Assembly: GCA_965215475.1 (NCBI GenBank)
Contig: OZ244061.1
Coordinates: 1,488,001-1,552,000 of the forward strand
DNA length: 64,000 nucleotides
Direction: 5' to 3'
Source of the DNA: Bin80 sp965215475
GTDB lineage: Bacteria; Bacteroidota; Rhodothermia; Rhodothermales; Bin80
Within the stretch, counting starts at the first letter, position 1. Each line of letters begins with the position of its first letter. Positions 1-7,951 of the stretch are shown in pieces. The position numbers and the translations under genes are program-made. The notes beneath the pieces are model-generated. The model saw nothing but the letters and a program-made list of their open reading frames with translations. It was not told the origin of the DNA and did not search any database.

Positions 1-614
1 ACCCCGATACGAAAAGGTTCTCCTGCGTGATTGGGATAAGGAGTTTCAAGTATTTTTGTACCTCTTTTCCGAAGAGCCTCAAAGAACTGCTTCTGCGCAG
101 GAGTCGGCTCCAAAAACCCACTGATTTCTACCTCTTGAGGGAGTTCAATTTTACCCTCGTTCACCAGATCCGTCACGTGATGAGAGAGTTCTGCGGCCGG
201 GAACCATCCATTCCGGTCACACCGTGCACGAAACTCCAACGCCCACTCCTGGAATACTCTCGAGTCCTCAGAAATACTCCATTCCGCTGTCTCTAATGGC
301 AGATGCCAGTCACAGATCAATTTCCAGGAATTGCGAGCCAGTTCTGCGGTTGCTGAGACATCAAGAGGGAGATGTCCTGGCTGTGATCGCAGAATATCCT
401 CCCAAATTATTTGCTCTTCTGCGGGGCGAAGAGGACGAAGAAAGGGGGGCTTCGATCGCAAATAGATTCCTCCTTCCCATAATTCAGACATCCAAGCATT
501 TAGAGACTTCACAGGTGCGGTAGACCACGTACGTCGTCCTGACTCTTGCTGTTGCCAGTCATATTCCTGATGATGCGCACGGGCAAGTCGTTCGGTTGCC
601 GTGATGATCATCAT
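1..614 (-). CDS. AddB-like / PD-(D/E)XK superfamily DNA repair nuclease, N-terminal part (runs off window)
   Basis: An open frame starts at ATG 614 (a second ATG follows at 611) and stays open to the window edge, giving about 204 residues without a stop. The start reads MMIITATERLARAHHQEY, followed by a conserved Trp-rich stretch (SLNAWMSELWEGG) and PAEEQIIWEDIL. These match the beginning of the 'probable DNA repair protein' family (TIGR03623-like, related to AddB/RexB). In that family the N-terminal part is an inactivated helicase-like region and the C-terminus carries the RecB-type nuclease, which would lie outside this window. The expected role is processing of DNA double-strand ends. No good Shine-Dalgarno sequence is seen. 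The gene is transcribed away from the neighbouring restriction-modification locus. The family call rests on the N-terminal motifs only. Confidence 0.7.
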   Translation of the reverse strand, partial: MMIITATERLARAHHQEYDWQQQESGRRTWSTAPVKSLNAWMSELWEGGIYLRSKPPFLRPLRPAEEQIIWEDILRSQPGHLPLDVSATAELARNSWKLICDWHLPLETAEWSISEDSRVFQEWALEFRARCDRNGWFPAAELSHHVTDLVNEGKIELPQEVEISGFLEPTPAQKQFFEALRKRGTKILETPYPNHAGEPFRIG

Positions 615-758
615 GTTTGTTTTACGAATTTACTGATCCAGAATACCGTTTAACTTTCTGTAGCATTATACATCTCTCCGTAGACTCCAAAATATATCCG
701 TGATCTGTAAACTGAGTTGATATGTCATGGGAAAATGTGACTGGTAATTCAGGATACA

Positions 759-835
759 TTGGTATCTATACGAAAATCCCATATAGCATGATCCATTATG
801 GATACGGTGGTGTAGTGGATTTTCGTATAGATACC
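759..835. repeat. 19-bp perfect inverted repeat overlapping direct-repeat copy 1
   Basis: GGTATCTATACGAAAATCC at 761-779 is repeated as its exact reverse complement at 817-835, with 37 nt between the arms. The centre contains a smaller palindrome (ATCCATTATGGAT, 791-803). The left half, 759-797, matches 6086-6124 at 37 of 39 positions in the same orientation. The structure may be a 75-bp miniature inverted-repeat element or a recombination site. It lies between the AddB-like gene and the end of the restriction-modification gene; I see no coding sequence in the rest of 615-914. Confidence 0.8.
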
Positions 836-914
836 GTTTATGTTGGATTTTGGGCTATCAGATCAATCTATGCAGATATGTGAATTTTCTACTCAGTCAT
901 GATGCAGAATTACA

Positions 915-3900
915 TCACTTGTATTGACCGTAGCTCAGCCCCCGCACATGTGGCTCCCGGTGGAGTAAATGACGCAGTTTGCTAAGATGTTCGCTGTCCC
1001 ATCCAAGAGCTTCGGCTACGGCTTCATCCCACAGTCTACGTACGTCACACTCACCATCCCTATACAGTGGGACAGTCTCATACTTGGTTTTATGGAAACA
1101 CTTTATGAGTGTAGTAAGAACTTTGTCATCCTTAGAGTTGGGAATACCTATTGATTGCACTATATCGGCACTATATGTGGGAAGTGTCAACATTTTGCTC
1201 GGGCTCCGCATAATTTGCAATCTACCTGCGGTTGAGTTTAGAAAGACTGACAGTGCATAAGCCTCTTCAAGGGTGCACCCAGTCACGGGAAACCAGTAGT
1301 TTCCGACGCACTTTTCAACGCAGGTGATGGAAGTCATCCGTGCACTTGAATTCGATTGTGCTGCTGTAATAAACAAATGCGATGCTTTATCGCGAAGTGC
1401 AGAGTATCTGCCCGCCCCCTTGCCTGTGTATAGAACTGCCCCATCGGGCTGGCTACAAATTGATAGGTGCGGGTTCCTGCCCTCACCTTCCATCCCGCCC
1501 GCGGATACCATTGCATTTAGGTACCCGGCTGCGGACTTTTCTATCAGACTGAACTGGTTGCCTCGAAGAGTTTGCCCTGTCGTGTGCACCGTTAGGCCCA
1601 TTTCAGCAAAGGTGTGAAGTCCATCCCTTTTTGACATCTCGGATGCACCCACCGCTAACTCATTAGAGCGCCAGATCGCCTGTGACCAATCGCCGTCTTT
1701 GATGCGCTCACAGGTCCACTCAAAGACTTCCCCCCACCCATCAGGTATAACATAGAGGGAGCACCCATCAAGATATCCGTGTAATGTAGCGGCCTGAGAC
1801 TCCTCCAGTGGCATTTTATCAAGCTGGATAAAACGAGTGGGGGAGGTGTGCGGATGCTCCATGCGCTCGCAAATCACCAAACTGTGGTTCTCCTCTGACT
1901 TATCGATCGGTCCAGCCATGTTCCTATTTTTGTGAGCATGACTGGTGACGATCGTGTGGACATGATACCGACTGGCGATGAATCTACGCTCTGTCTCTCC
2001 CGACGGTGCGGTGAGAGCAATTGTCGGCACAATCATGGATAGAACGCCTTTGTCTTCGGGGATACACAGATCCGCGAGAGCCGTAAACATGGGTCGTATG
2101 GAGTTCTTGTCCAAGCTATCCTCGGTTAGTCCGGGCACATGATCTATGAGGCGATCTCTAACATAATCCATCCCTGCCCTGAGTTTTTTCTGTATCTCGG
2201 CATCGAATTTCTCGCCTGCCCTTATCCTGTTCGTAAACGGTGGATTCATGATCACGACCCGCGCGCCCTTGACCTCCCCAATGGTGTCATTAACTTCGTC
2301 GCTGACACTGTTGCCCCATATTGCCCGCCCCCCCCCATCTTCTTCGTCAGGATATAGCCCGGATGTTTGAGGCAGCATGCGGGATTGGCGTAACATCTCC
2401 AGCGACCCTATGTGCACACATCCCTTGCTAATCTCTCCGTATGGCATTAAGTGCAAACCCATTCGCCTGTAGTTAATTCCCCCGTGTCCTGTGGTTAACT
2501 GCGAAGCCGCGAACTGCAAGGATATCTCGTTGACATCCAGCCCCTTAATGGTGTCTTCAACCCCAATTTTCTGTAGTTCCCCAAGTTGTCTCTCAGTGCT
2601 ACCAGCATCGCGTCCCCGCCTGAGCATCTCCGTGAGCATGGCACGTAGCAGTGTCCCTGTTCCACACGCTAAGTCTAAAACTTTATGGGTGCGCCACACC
2701 TCCTCGTCCGCCCAATCTAAATCATCGCCCAAGACATCAAGTGTTAGTGCTGCCGCCAGTGCCGCGATTGGTGAACGGGTGAAAAAGGCCCCGTCGCTCT
2801 TCTGGTTTCCCATGACTCTATTGTATAGCATGCCCGCATGATCCGCCCCTATTTCATCGTATAGTCCAGAAATCTGCTCTACCTCCTTGCAGATATGATG
2901 CAACGCTCTCTCGAGCCCAACCGTTTTCTGTGTTCCACAAATTTTATCAATGCACCGCAGGGCGGGGAGGATAATGGGCTGAAAGTCATGGGAACGAATT
3001 GTCCGCCATGCAATTTGTATTTTCGCAACGACATCTGGGTCTGCCTTAAGTTCCTGAAGTCCAATTATGTCGCGCAGATCCGATATAGATTTGTGGGTGT
3101 GTACCCTTTGGTGCAACATTGCCGCGGTCATCATCATTAGGGCCGCTATGACGCACCCATCACTCTGTTGCGAGACATGCACGATGTAATGTTTCTTAAG
3201 CACCTCGGCTAAACCATCTTCGCGCAGGTACTGGGCGGCCTTCATGACAGCACTCTCCAGTAAGTTGGAATCCCGCTCAATGCGGGATCGGGCAAGCCCT
3301 GAATTCTCGAGGAGATTCATCGCAATGGTCGCCCCGTACTCATCGCGCACCTGCTCCAGTATTGTTAGCTGCGTTGGTGGGCTTTGGCCATTCGTGCCCG
3401 ATGCTCCCGGCTTGCGTCTTGCCGCTTTGCGCCCCGCCGCAGAGTTGATCATCTCGCGCGCCTGCTTCTTGCTTTTATCTACATTAACCTTGCCCGCCAG
3501 TTCTGCCCCGCGTGGGCTGTCTCTAACTGTGCTGTCAGTTCTGACCTCAGGATGATCACCGTGTCTTTTACCCGAGAAAATGATAGACGGATTTGCGTTA
3601 ATTATTTCCTCGTCGCTTGGGTCAATCACGATGTCTGCTCCCTGTAATGATTCTCCCTGCAATGATTCCTCAACCTTGGACAGGATTTCGTTGTACGGGG
3701 CAGTGACCGTCCCATAAACTATTGTCTGTGGATCGCTATCTGCGATGGCAACCAGTGCGGATAGCTTTTCCGGGCGAGGAGGCATATATATTCCTAGTAA
3801 TCTGGGCAACTCTTCTTCAATTCTACGCTCATCATGAGCACGAAGCGCCCGGAGTACCTGCCCTAGCACCTGCCAGCCTCCATCGGGCGGACTGTGGCTG

Positions 3901-5876
3901 AGGAACTCTTCGGGGTCTTCGTGTGGGGGTATCTCAATCGGGCAGATGATATACCCAATGCCCTTCCCCGCGGTGCTTCGCATGCAGCGACCAACGGCCT
4001 GTACCACATCAATCGGACTTTTGCGTGGCTCAAGGAATGCGACCGCGCTAAGTTCGGGGGAGTCTGTGCCCTCCCCGAAGATGCCCACATTCAAGACCGC
4101 GTGGGGGGTGTCCAGCGTGGACTCCGACAGTTTCTGCTTGATGGCATCGCGCCTAGATACCGGGTCCGTGGCATCCACATGCGACAAAGAAAATGGGGGG
4201 GGGGCGGGGAGGCTGTTCTCAGACGCATAGGATGCCAGCCAATTTTGAACCACATCATCCTGAAGGTCATGGGACATCTTCTTTGATTTGGCAACTGTAT
4301 TCAGGAATGCAATACAAGATTTGATGTCCACAGTACCCAGCCCATCAACAGAGGTATTAACCACGCCTGAAATGGCGAGCGTGAACGCAAGCCCGCGTAT
4401 GTAGTCGGGGGTAGACAGTTTCCCCTTGCCTCTTGATGGCGCGTCCCGTGCAAGGCTGGATGCTGTTTCTATGGCGTTGCGGCTGTTTACCGCAAGTGCA
4501 ATAATTCTGTAGTCCGCGAGCCATTTGTTCTGTACAGCCTCTACAAAACTCATGCGGTACAGTTCGGGGCCGAATGTTCCCTCGTGATCCATGTCCCGCA
4601 CAATCCAGCCCCTCTTCGCTGCTCTTTTCTTGTTTGCCTCGTCATATATCTTGGGTGTGGCGGTTTGGTATATCCTGTACTGTGCAGGAAAAGCCTCGCG
4701 GTCATGGCATAGCGTGAACTTGCGTATCTTTTTTGAGAACGCGACATCCTTGTCGGTTGGGCCATTCCGCCTGTTTTTTTTGCGGATGCCCGCAGTGCGG
4801 TGGGCTTCGTCCGCAATCAAAACCGTGGCTATTGTCGCAGTGTTGAGGAGTGCTTTCGAAATTTTGTGTCCACTTTGGTATGTGCCGAATATGACGCTAA
4901 CTTTACTGCCCCCTTGCCCCTCTTTTATCCATGTGCCTATTTCATCTGGATTGGTGGTCACCCTGCCGTGTATATTGGCTGCCGACATGAGGCTGTTGTC
5001 AAGCGTTGGGTCATCTATGAGACTTTGACCCTCTCGTTTCGGATCATACCCCGCGGATTTGTCGGAGCATACCACCAGCGATCTTATTGGATGGTGGCAA
5101 TGATGTAGATACTCATCACGAATCTGTGCGACCAGCGCAATCGATGGGCACAGTACAATGGAAACGGCCCCTGCATGGGTGAAATGTTCAATAATTTTTA
5201 GTGATATGCGGGTCTTGCCAGTGCCACAGGGGAGGATAATCTTTCCTCTAGCCTCGCCCTTGGGGATATTTTCCGTGTCGTGGGGTAATTGCTTCTGTAG
5301 GAGGTCAACACACGTATTTACCACCTCTGTCTGCATGGCTGTTTTTGACTGGATACTACCCGCATCCTCTACGGGCGGGTACGCGGATCTTTGTATGGCG
5401 AGATTAGCACGCAGGTTTACTGGGTGAAGCCTGTTGCCCCCGGCAGCCTGTCTCTGCGCCGCATTCGTAGTAATGGAAAAATCTCCATTCGTGACCAGCC
5501 ACATCTCTGCGAAGATATCACTATCTACTGTACTGGTAAATTTCCCCACCTCTTCCTGTCCTATATCTTCCCCCCGCCCGTGTTCGTCAAGCACCCTGCT
5601 TTTGCACTCGATTGCAATCCATTTCTCGTCGCTTCCTCTTTGTGCGATACAGTCAAAATGGTTGCTACCCTTCAGTACCGCAAGTTCGGGGTAATCCTTG
5701 AGTGCTGGCCAGTCGTCCCAAAGCCAACACTCTGCTACGTCAAGGCGCTTTATCAATGGGAGTACATCGACCGTCATCTTTTCCAGCCATTTCCCGTCGG
5801 TGGGGGTCCTGCTGGTATCGTCTATTTGCTTGATTGCGTCAGCAACGATTTGTTGCTCGTCGTGGTGAATTTGCAT
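915..5876 (-). CDS. Type ISP restriction-modification enzyme (nuclease, helicase and N6-adenine methyltransferase in one chain)
   Basis: This 1,653-residue protein combines all activities of a restriction-modification system. Residues ~30-130 form an Mrr-like PD-(D/E)XK nuclease (D75 and the E90-C-K92 core). A superfamily 2 helicase/translocase follows, with Walker A PCGTGKT at 216-222, DEAH at 356-359 and motif VI QAVGRCMRS at 626-634. After a linker (~740-840) comes a gamma-class N6-adenine methyltransferase, with motif I DLACGTGTL near 1068-1076 and motif IV NPPF at 1211-1214. The C-terminal ~400 residues would be the target recognition domain. This order and length are those of LlaGI/LlaBIII (Type ISP, ~1,575 residues). 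Such enzymes translocate on DNA and cut unmodified invading DNA. The gene stands alone, as expected for a single-chain enzyme. It contains a C10 run (4195-4204) and a G9 run (2328-2336) on the coding strand, which suggests phase variation. In the given sequence it is fully in frame. Confidence 0.9.
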   Translation of the reverse strand: MQIHHDEQQIVADAIKQIDDTSRTPTDGKWLEKMTVDVLPLIKRLDVAECWLWDDWPALKDYPELAVLKGSNHFDCIAQRGSDEKWIAIECKSRVLDEHGRGEDIGQEEVGKFTSTVDSDIFAEMWLVTNGDFSITTNAAQRQAAGGNRLHPVNLRANLAIQRSAYPPVEDAGSIQSKTAMQTEVVNTCVDLLQKQLPHDTENIPKGEARGKIILPCGTGKTRISLKIIEHFTHAGAVSIVLCPSIALVAQIRDEYLHHCHHPIRSLVVCSDKSAGYDPKREGQSLIDDPTLDNSLMSAANIHGRVTTNPDEIGTWIKEGQGGSKVSVIFGTYQSGHKISKALLNTATIATVLIADEAHRTAGIRKKNRRNGPTDKDVAFSKKIRKFTLCHDREAFPAQYRIYQTATPKIYDEANKKRAAKRGWIVRDMDHEGTFGPELYRMSFVEAVQNKWLADYRIIALAVNSRNAIETASSLARDAPSRGKGKLSTPDYIRGLAFTLAISGVVNTSVDGLGTVDIKSCIAFLNTVAKSKKMSHDLQDDVVQNWLASYASENSLPAPPPFSLSHVDATDPVSRRDAIKQKLSESTLDTPHAVLNVGIFGEGTDSPELSAVAFLEPRKSPIDVVQAVGRCMRSTAGKGIGYIICPIEIPPHEDPEEFLSHSPPDGGWQVLGQVLRALRAHDERRIEEELPRLLGIYMPPRPEKLSALVAIADSDPQTIVYGTVTAPYNEILSKVEESLQGESLQGADIVIDPSDEEIINANPSIIFSGKRHGDHPEVRTDSTVRDSPRGAELAGKVNVDKSKKQAREMINSAAGRKAARRKPGASGTNGQSPPTQLTILEQVRDEYGATIAMNLLENSGLARSRIERDSNLLESAVMKAAQYLREDGLAEVLKKHYIVHVSQQSDGCVIAALMMMTAAMLHQRVHTHKSISDLRDIIGLQELKADPDVVAKIQIAWRTIRSHDFQPIILPALRCIDKICGTQKTVGLERALHHICKEVEQISGLYDEIGADHAGMLYNRVMGNQKSDGAFFTRSPIAALAAALTLDVLGDDLDWADEEVWRTHKVLDLACGTGTLLRAMLTEMLRRGRDAGSTERQLGELQKIGVEDTIKGLDVNEISLQFAASQLTTGHGGINYRRMGLHLMPYGEISKGCVHIGSLEMLRQSRMLPQTSGLYPDEEDGGGRAIWGNSVSDEVNDTIGEVKGARVVIMNPPFTNRIRAGEKFDAEIQKKLRAGMDYVRDRLIDHVPGLTEDSLDKNSIRPMFTALADLCIPEDKGVLSMIVPTIALTAPSGETERRFIASRYHVHTIVTSHAHKNRNMAGPIDKSEENHSLVICERMEHPHTSPTRFIQLDKMPLEESQAATLHGYLDGCSLYVIPDGWGEVFEWTCERIKDGDWSQAIWRSNELAVGASEMSKRDGLHTFAEMGLTVHTTGQTLRGNQFSLIEKSAAGYLNAMVSAGGMEGEGRNPHLSICSQPDGAVLYTGKGAGRYSALRDKASHLFITAAQSNSSARMTSITCVEKCVGNYWFPVTGCTLEEAYALSVFLNSTAGRLQIMRSPSKMLTLPTYSADIVQSIGIPNSKDDKVLTTLIKCFHKTKYETVPLYRDGECDVRRLWDEAVAEALGWDSEHLSKLRHLLHREPHVRGLSYGQYK

Positions 5877-5913
5877 CGAAACTGTGGTTTAATGTGTTAA
5901 GTGCGAGACGGGG

Positions 5914-6086
5914 CTATCCAACCAAATCTTGATAACGTAGCCGCTTCCCCGCCATCCCCAGCACCACGAACGCCATCTGGTCTATCGTATCTCGCGAGCG
6001 GATATTGTGCTTGCCCGCAAACTGACTCACATAGCGATTTAGGTGTTTCTTGCTGAGACGGTGAAATGTGCCGTGATACGCACGCT
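5914..6086 (-). pseudogene. C-terminal remnant of an IS1595-family (ISXO2-like) transposase
   Basis: The minus-strand frame encodes KRAYHGTFHRLSKKHLNRYV, then QFAGKHNIR and GKRLRYQDL. This is the C-terminus of the ISXO2-like transposase domain, where a G-T-(Y/F)-H-x-(V/L)-S-x-K-H-L-x-R-Y-V motif follows the last catalytic residue. Everything upstream (zinc ribbon and catalytic D/N/K/E part) is missing. Homology stops exactly at 6086, where the 39-bp direct repeat begins. The frame can be read on through the repeat to an ATG at 6129, but those residues do not resemble the family. It ends 37 nt before the Type ISP start codon. It is a dead fragment. Confidence 0.75.
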
Positions 6087-6124
6087 TGGTATCTATACGA
6101 AAATCCCATATGACATGATCCATT
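6086..6124. repeat. 39-bp direct repeat, copy 2
   Basis: This segment is identical to 759-797 apart from two adjacent positions (AG versus GA). With copy 1 it brackets the Type ISP gene and the transposase remnant, a 5.4-kb segment. Unlike copy 1 it has no inverted second arm. It lies exactly at the break point of the transposase homology. Confidence 0.85.
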
Positions 6125-6299
6125 GGCATGGATCCAATGACGCTCTAACGTGCCATACGCACTCGATACCTCAGCCACATCACAATCTCACTACACCGTA
6201 TTCGGAGGATGTGGTCTTACTGGAGCAAAAATACCACGGCCCCATATCAAATATAGTCTCAATCATTCAGTGCTTACGTATGAATGACACTCAGAAAAA

Positions 6300-6330
6300 T
6301 ACTAAATTATATGGCACTCTTGTATGGATA
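6300..6330. mobile_element. Possible insertion-sequence end (15-nt motif shared with the element at 20.7-21.9 kb)
   Basis: TACTAAATTATATGG at 6300-6314 is identical to 21900-21914, which forms the right end of the element inserted in the NYN gene. The next ~16 nt are also related (a GGATA step follows in both). Being upstream of the IS1595-type transposase remnant, it is plausibly the outer end of that decayed IS. The surrounding gap, 6130-6352, shows no gene. Confidence 0.4.
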
Positions 6331-6352
6331 CATCCAAAGCGTGTTCACTTCG

Positions 6353-7648
6353 TCAATCATTCAAGGCCGTTTCCAATGCTCGTTCAAATGCATTCAGTGT
6401 ATGTGCAACTGCTTCGGAGTCGTGGGTTGTTGACATAAACCAAGCCTCGTACTGAGAGGGAGCAAGGTGTACACCACGAGGAAGCAGTGCTCGAAACACC
6501 TTGGCAAACAAGTCCGCATCGGATGTAGATGCCGTGTTCCAATCTGTGACCGGAACCTCTGTAAAAAAGCAACTAAACATCGTCCCGACCCCATTGATCT
6601 GCATAGGTACAGATTGGTACGCTGCAATTGCACTCAATCCCGTCATCAAAGATTTTGCTTGAGAAGACATCTGTTCCCACGCCTCCCCATACAATCCTGC
6701 TTTCAATGTCGCCAATCCTGCCTGTACAGCAACGGGGTTCCCCGAGAGTGTACCTGCCTGATAGACCGGTCCTTCTGGGGCAACCAGAGCCATGATATCC
6801 GCTCTTCCTCCGTACGCACCAATCGGTAATCCTCCTCCGATCACCTTCCCTAGCGTTGTCAAATCTGGGGTCACTCCATACAATGATTGAGCACCACCGG
6901 GATGAACCCGAAACCCTGTCATAACCTCATCAAAGATCAGGAGGGCCCCATGAGCCTGTGTAATCGCGCGTAAGCCTTGCAGATAGCCCTCCGCGGGAGG
7001 AACCACTCCCATGTTCCCGGCGACCGGCTCAACGATCATAGCTGCAACCTCGCCTGAATATTTCTCCAATACCTCCTCAACGACAGATAGATCATTAAAC
7101 GGAACCGAGATGGTATGCTCTACGGTGCTTCTCGGGATTCCTGGACAATTCGGTAACCCTAAGGTCGCGACTCCGCTACCTGCCTCTACCAGTAGATAAT
7201 CCGCATGACCATGATAGTTGCCCACACACTTGATAATCTTGTCCCTTCCCGTAAATGCCCGTGCCAAACGAAGTGCACTCATGACCGCTTCCGTACCGGA
7301 GTTAACGAGACGTAAACGTTCAATCATCGGCATGAATGATTGTATCTTATTTACGAGCCTTGATTCATCCTCGGTACATGTTCCAAAGCTGGTTCCCTTT
7401 GTGGCTGCGGTATGGATCGCGTCAATCACGTTCTCATGTGCGTGCCCAACAAGTAACGGTCCATACGATAATACATAATCGACATATCGATTGCCATCCA
7501 CATCTTGGATCCATGCACCGAATCCTTTCTCCATAAAGATTGGCGAGCCCCCGACGGCCTTATATGCACGTACTGGTGAGCTCACACCGCCAGGCATACA
7601 GGCCTTGGCAGCATTGAAGAGACGATCGGAACGAGTACGGATATACAT
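6353..7648 (-). CDS. hemL: Glutamate-1-semialdehyde 2,1-aminomutase
   Basis: A 431-residue class III PLP aminotransferase-fold enzyme that converts glutamate-1-semialdehyde to 5-aminolevulinate, the last C5-pathway step before the common tetrapyrrole route. The start MPGGVSSPVRA, the NSGTEAVMSALRLAR stretch, GNYHGHAD, IFDEVMTGFRV, and TLGKVIGGGLPIGAYGG (with the PLP-binding Lys near residue 267) are diagnostic for HemL over other aminotransferases. Length is normal for the family. The ATG at 7648 follows a GAGGT Shine-Dalgarno sequence six nt upstream. It is monocistronic here and cytosolic. No other heme gene is in the window. Confidence 0.97.
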   Translation of the reverse strand: MYIRTRSDRLFNAAKACMPGGVSSPVRAYKAVGGSPIFMEKGFGAWIQDVDGNRYVDYVLSYGPLLVGHAHENVIDAIHTAATKGTSFGTCTEDESRLVNKIQSFMPMIERLRLVNSGTEAVMSALRLARAFTGRDKIIKCVGNYHGHADYLLVEAGSGVATLGLPNCPGIPRSTVEHTISVPFNDLSVVEEVLEKYSGEVAAMIVEPVAGNMGVVPPAEGYLQGLRAITQAHGALLIFDEVMTGFRVHPGGAQSLYGVTPDLTTLGKVIGGGLPIGAYGGRADIMALVAPEGPVYQAGTLSGNPVAVQAGLATLKAGLYGEAWEQMSSQAKSLMTGLSAIAAYQSVPMQINGVGTMFSCFFTEVPVTDWNTASTSDADLFAKVFRALLPRGVHLAPSQYEAWFMSTTHDSEAVAHTLNAFERALETALND

Positions 7649-7951
7649 GGTTACCTCAGAGTTGGTTAATGCTCATTGTATTTGCTGAGAAATCTCTCCG
7701 ATACCGAATAATATAGCAATCCATTCCCGGGAAACAATCTTGTTTTGTCTCCTTGAAGCCTGTAGTTTGAGCAAAAAACGAAGAACTTCTTCTTTCTTGG
7801 GAATCTAGGTTGACGAATCTGACTCTTGGAATTATGGATTGACTGACTTGAGCGTTATTTTGAGGAATTCGTATCATTGCTTTTTCGCTCATGTAAACCC
7901 GGTCTGGTATTTGAATAATCTTCTATTGATTGACCATCTTTTTATCGTTCC
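7649..7951. other. Divergent intergenic region hemL / esterase
   Basis: About 300 nt between two divergently transcribed genes. It should hold both promoters. A small minus-strand frame (7656-7892) has no family signature and low-complexity content, so I do not call it. No clear riboswitch or operator was recognised. Confidence 0.5.

Noticed and set aside
915..5876. BREX or DISARM component
   Set aside because: Domain order nuclease-helicase-methylase-recognition in one chain matches Type ISP, and no other BREX/DISARM genes are next to it.
5897..6178. 93-codon minus-strand frame near the Type ISP start
   Set aside because: It is out of frame with the recognisable transposase fragment and has no protein-like features.
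7656..7892. 78-codon minus-strand frame upstream of hemL
   Set aside because: No family motif, no Shine-Dalgarno, and it occupies the shared promoter region.
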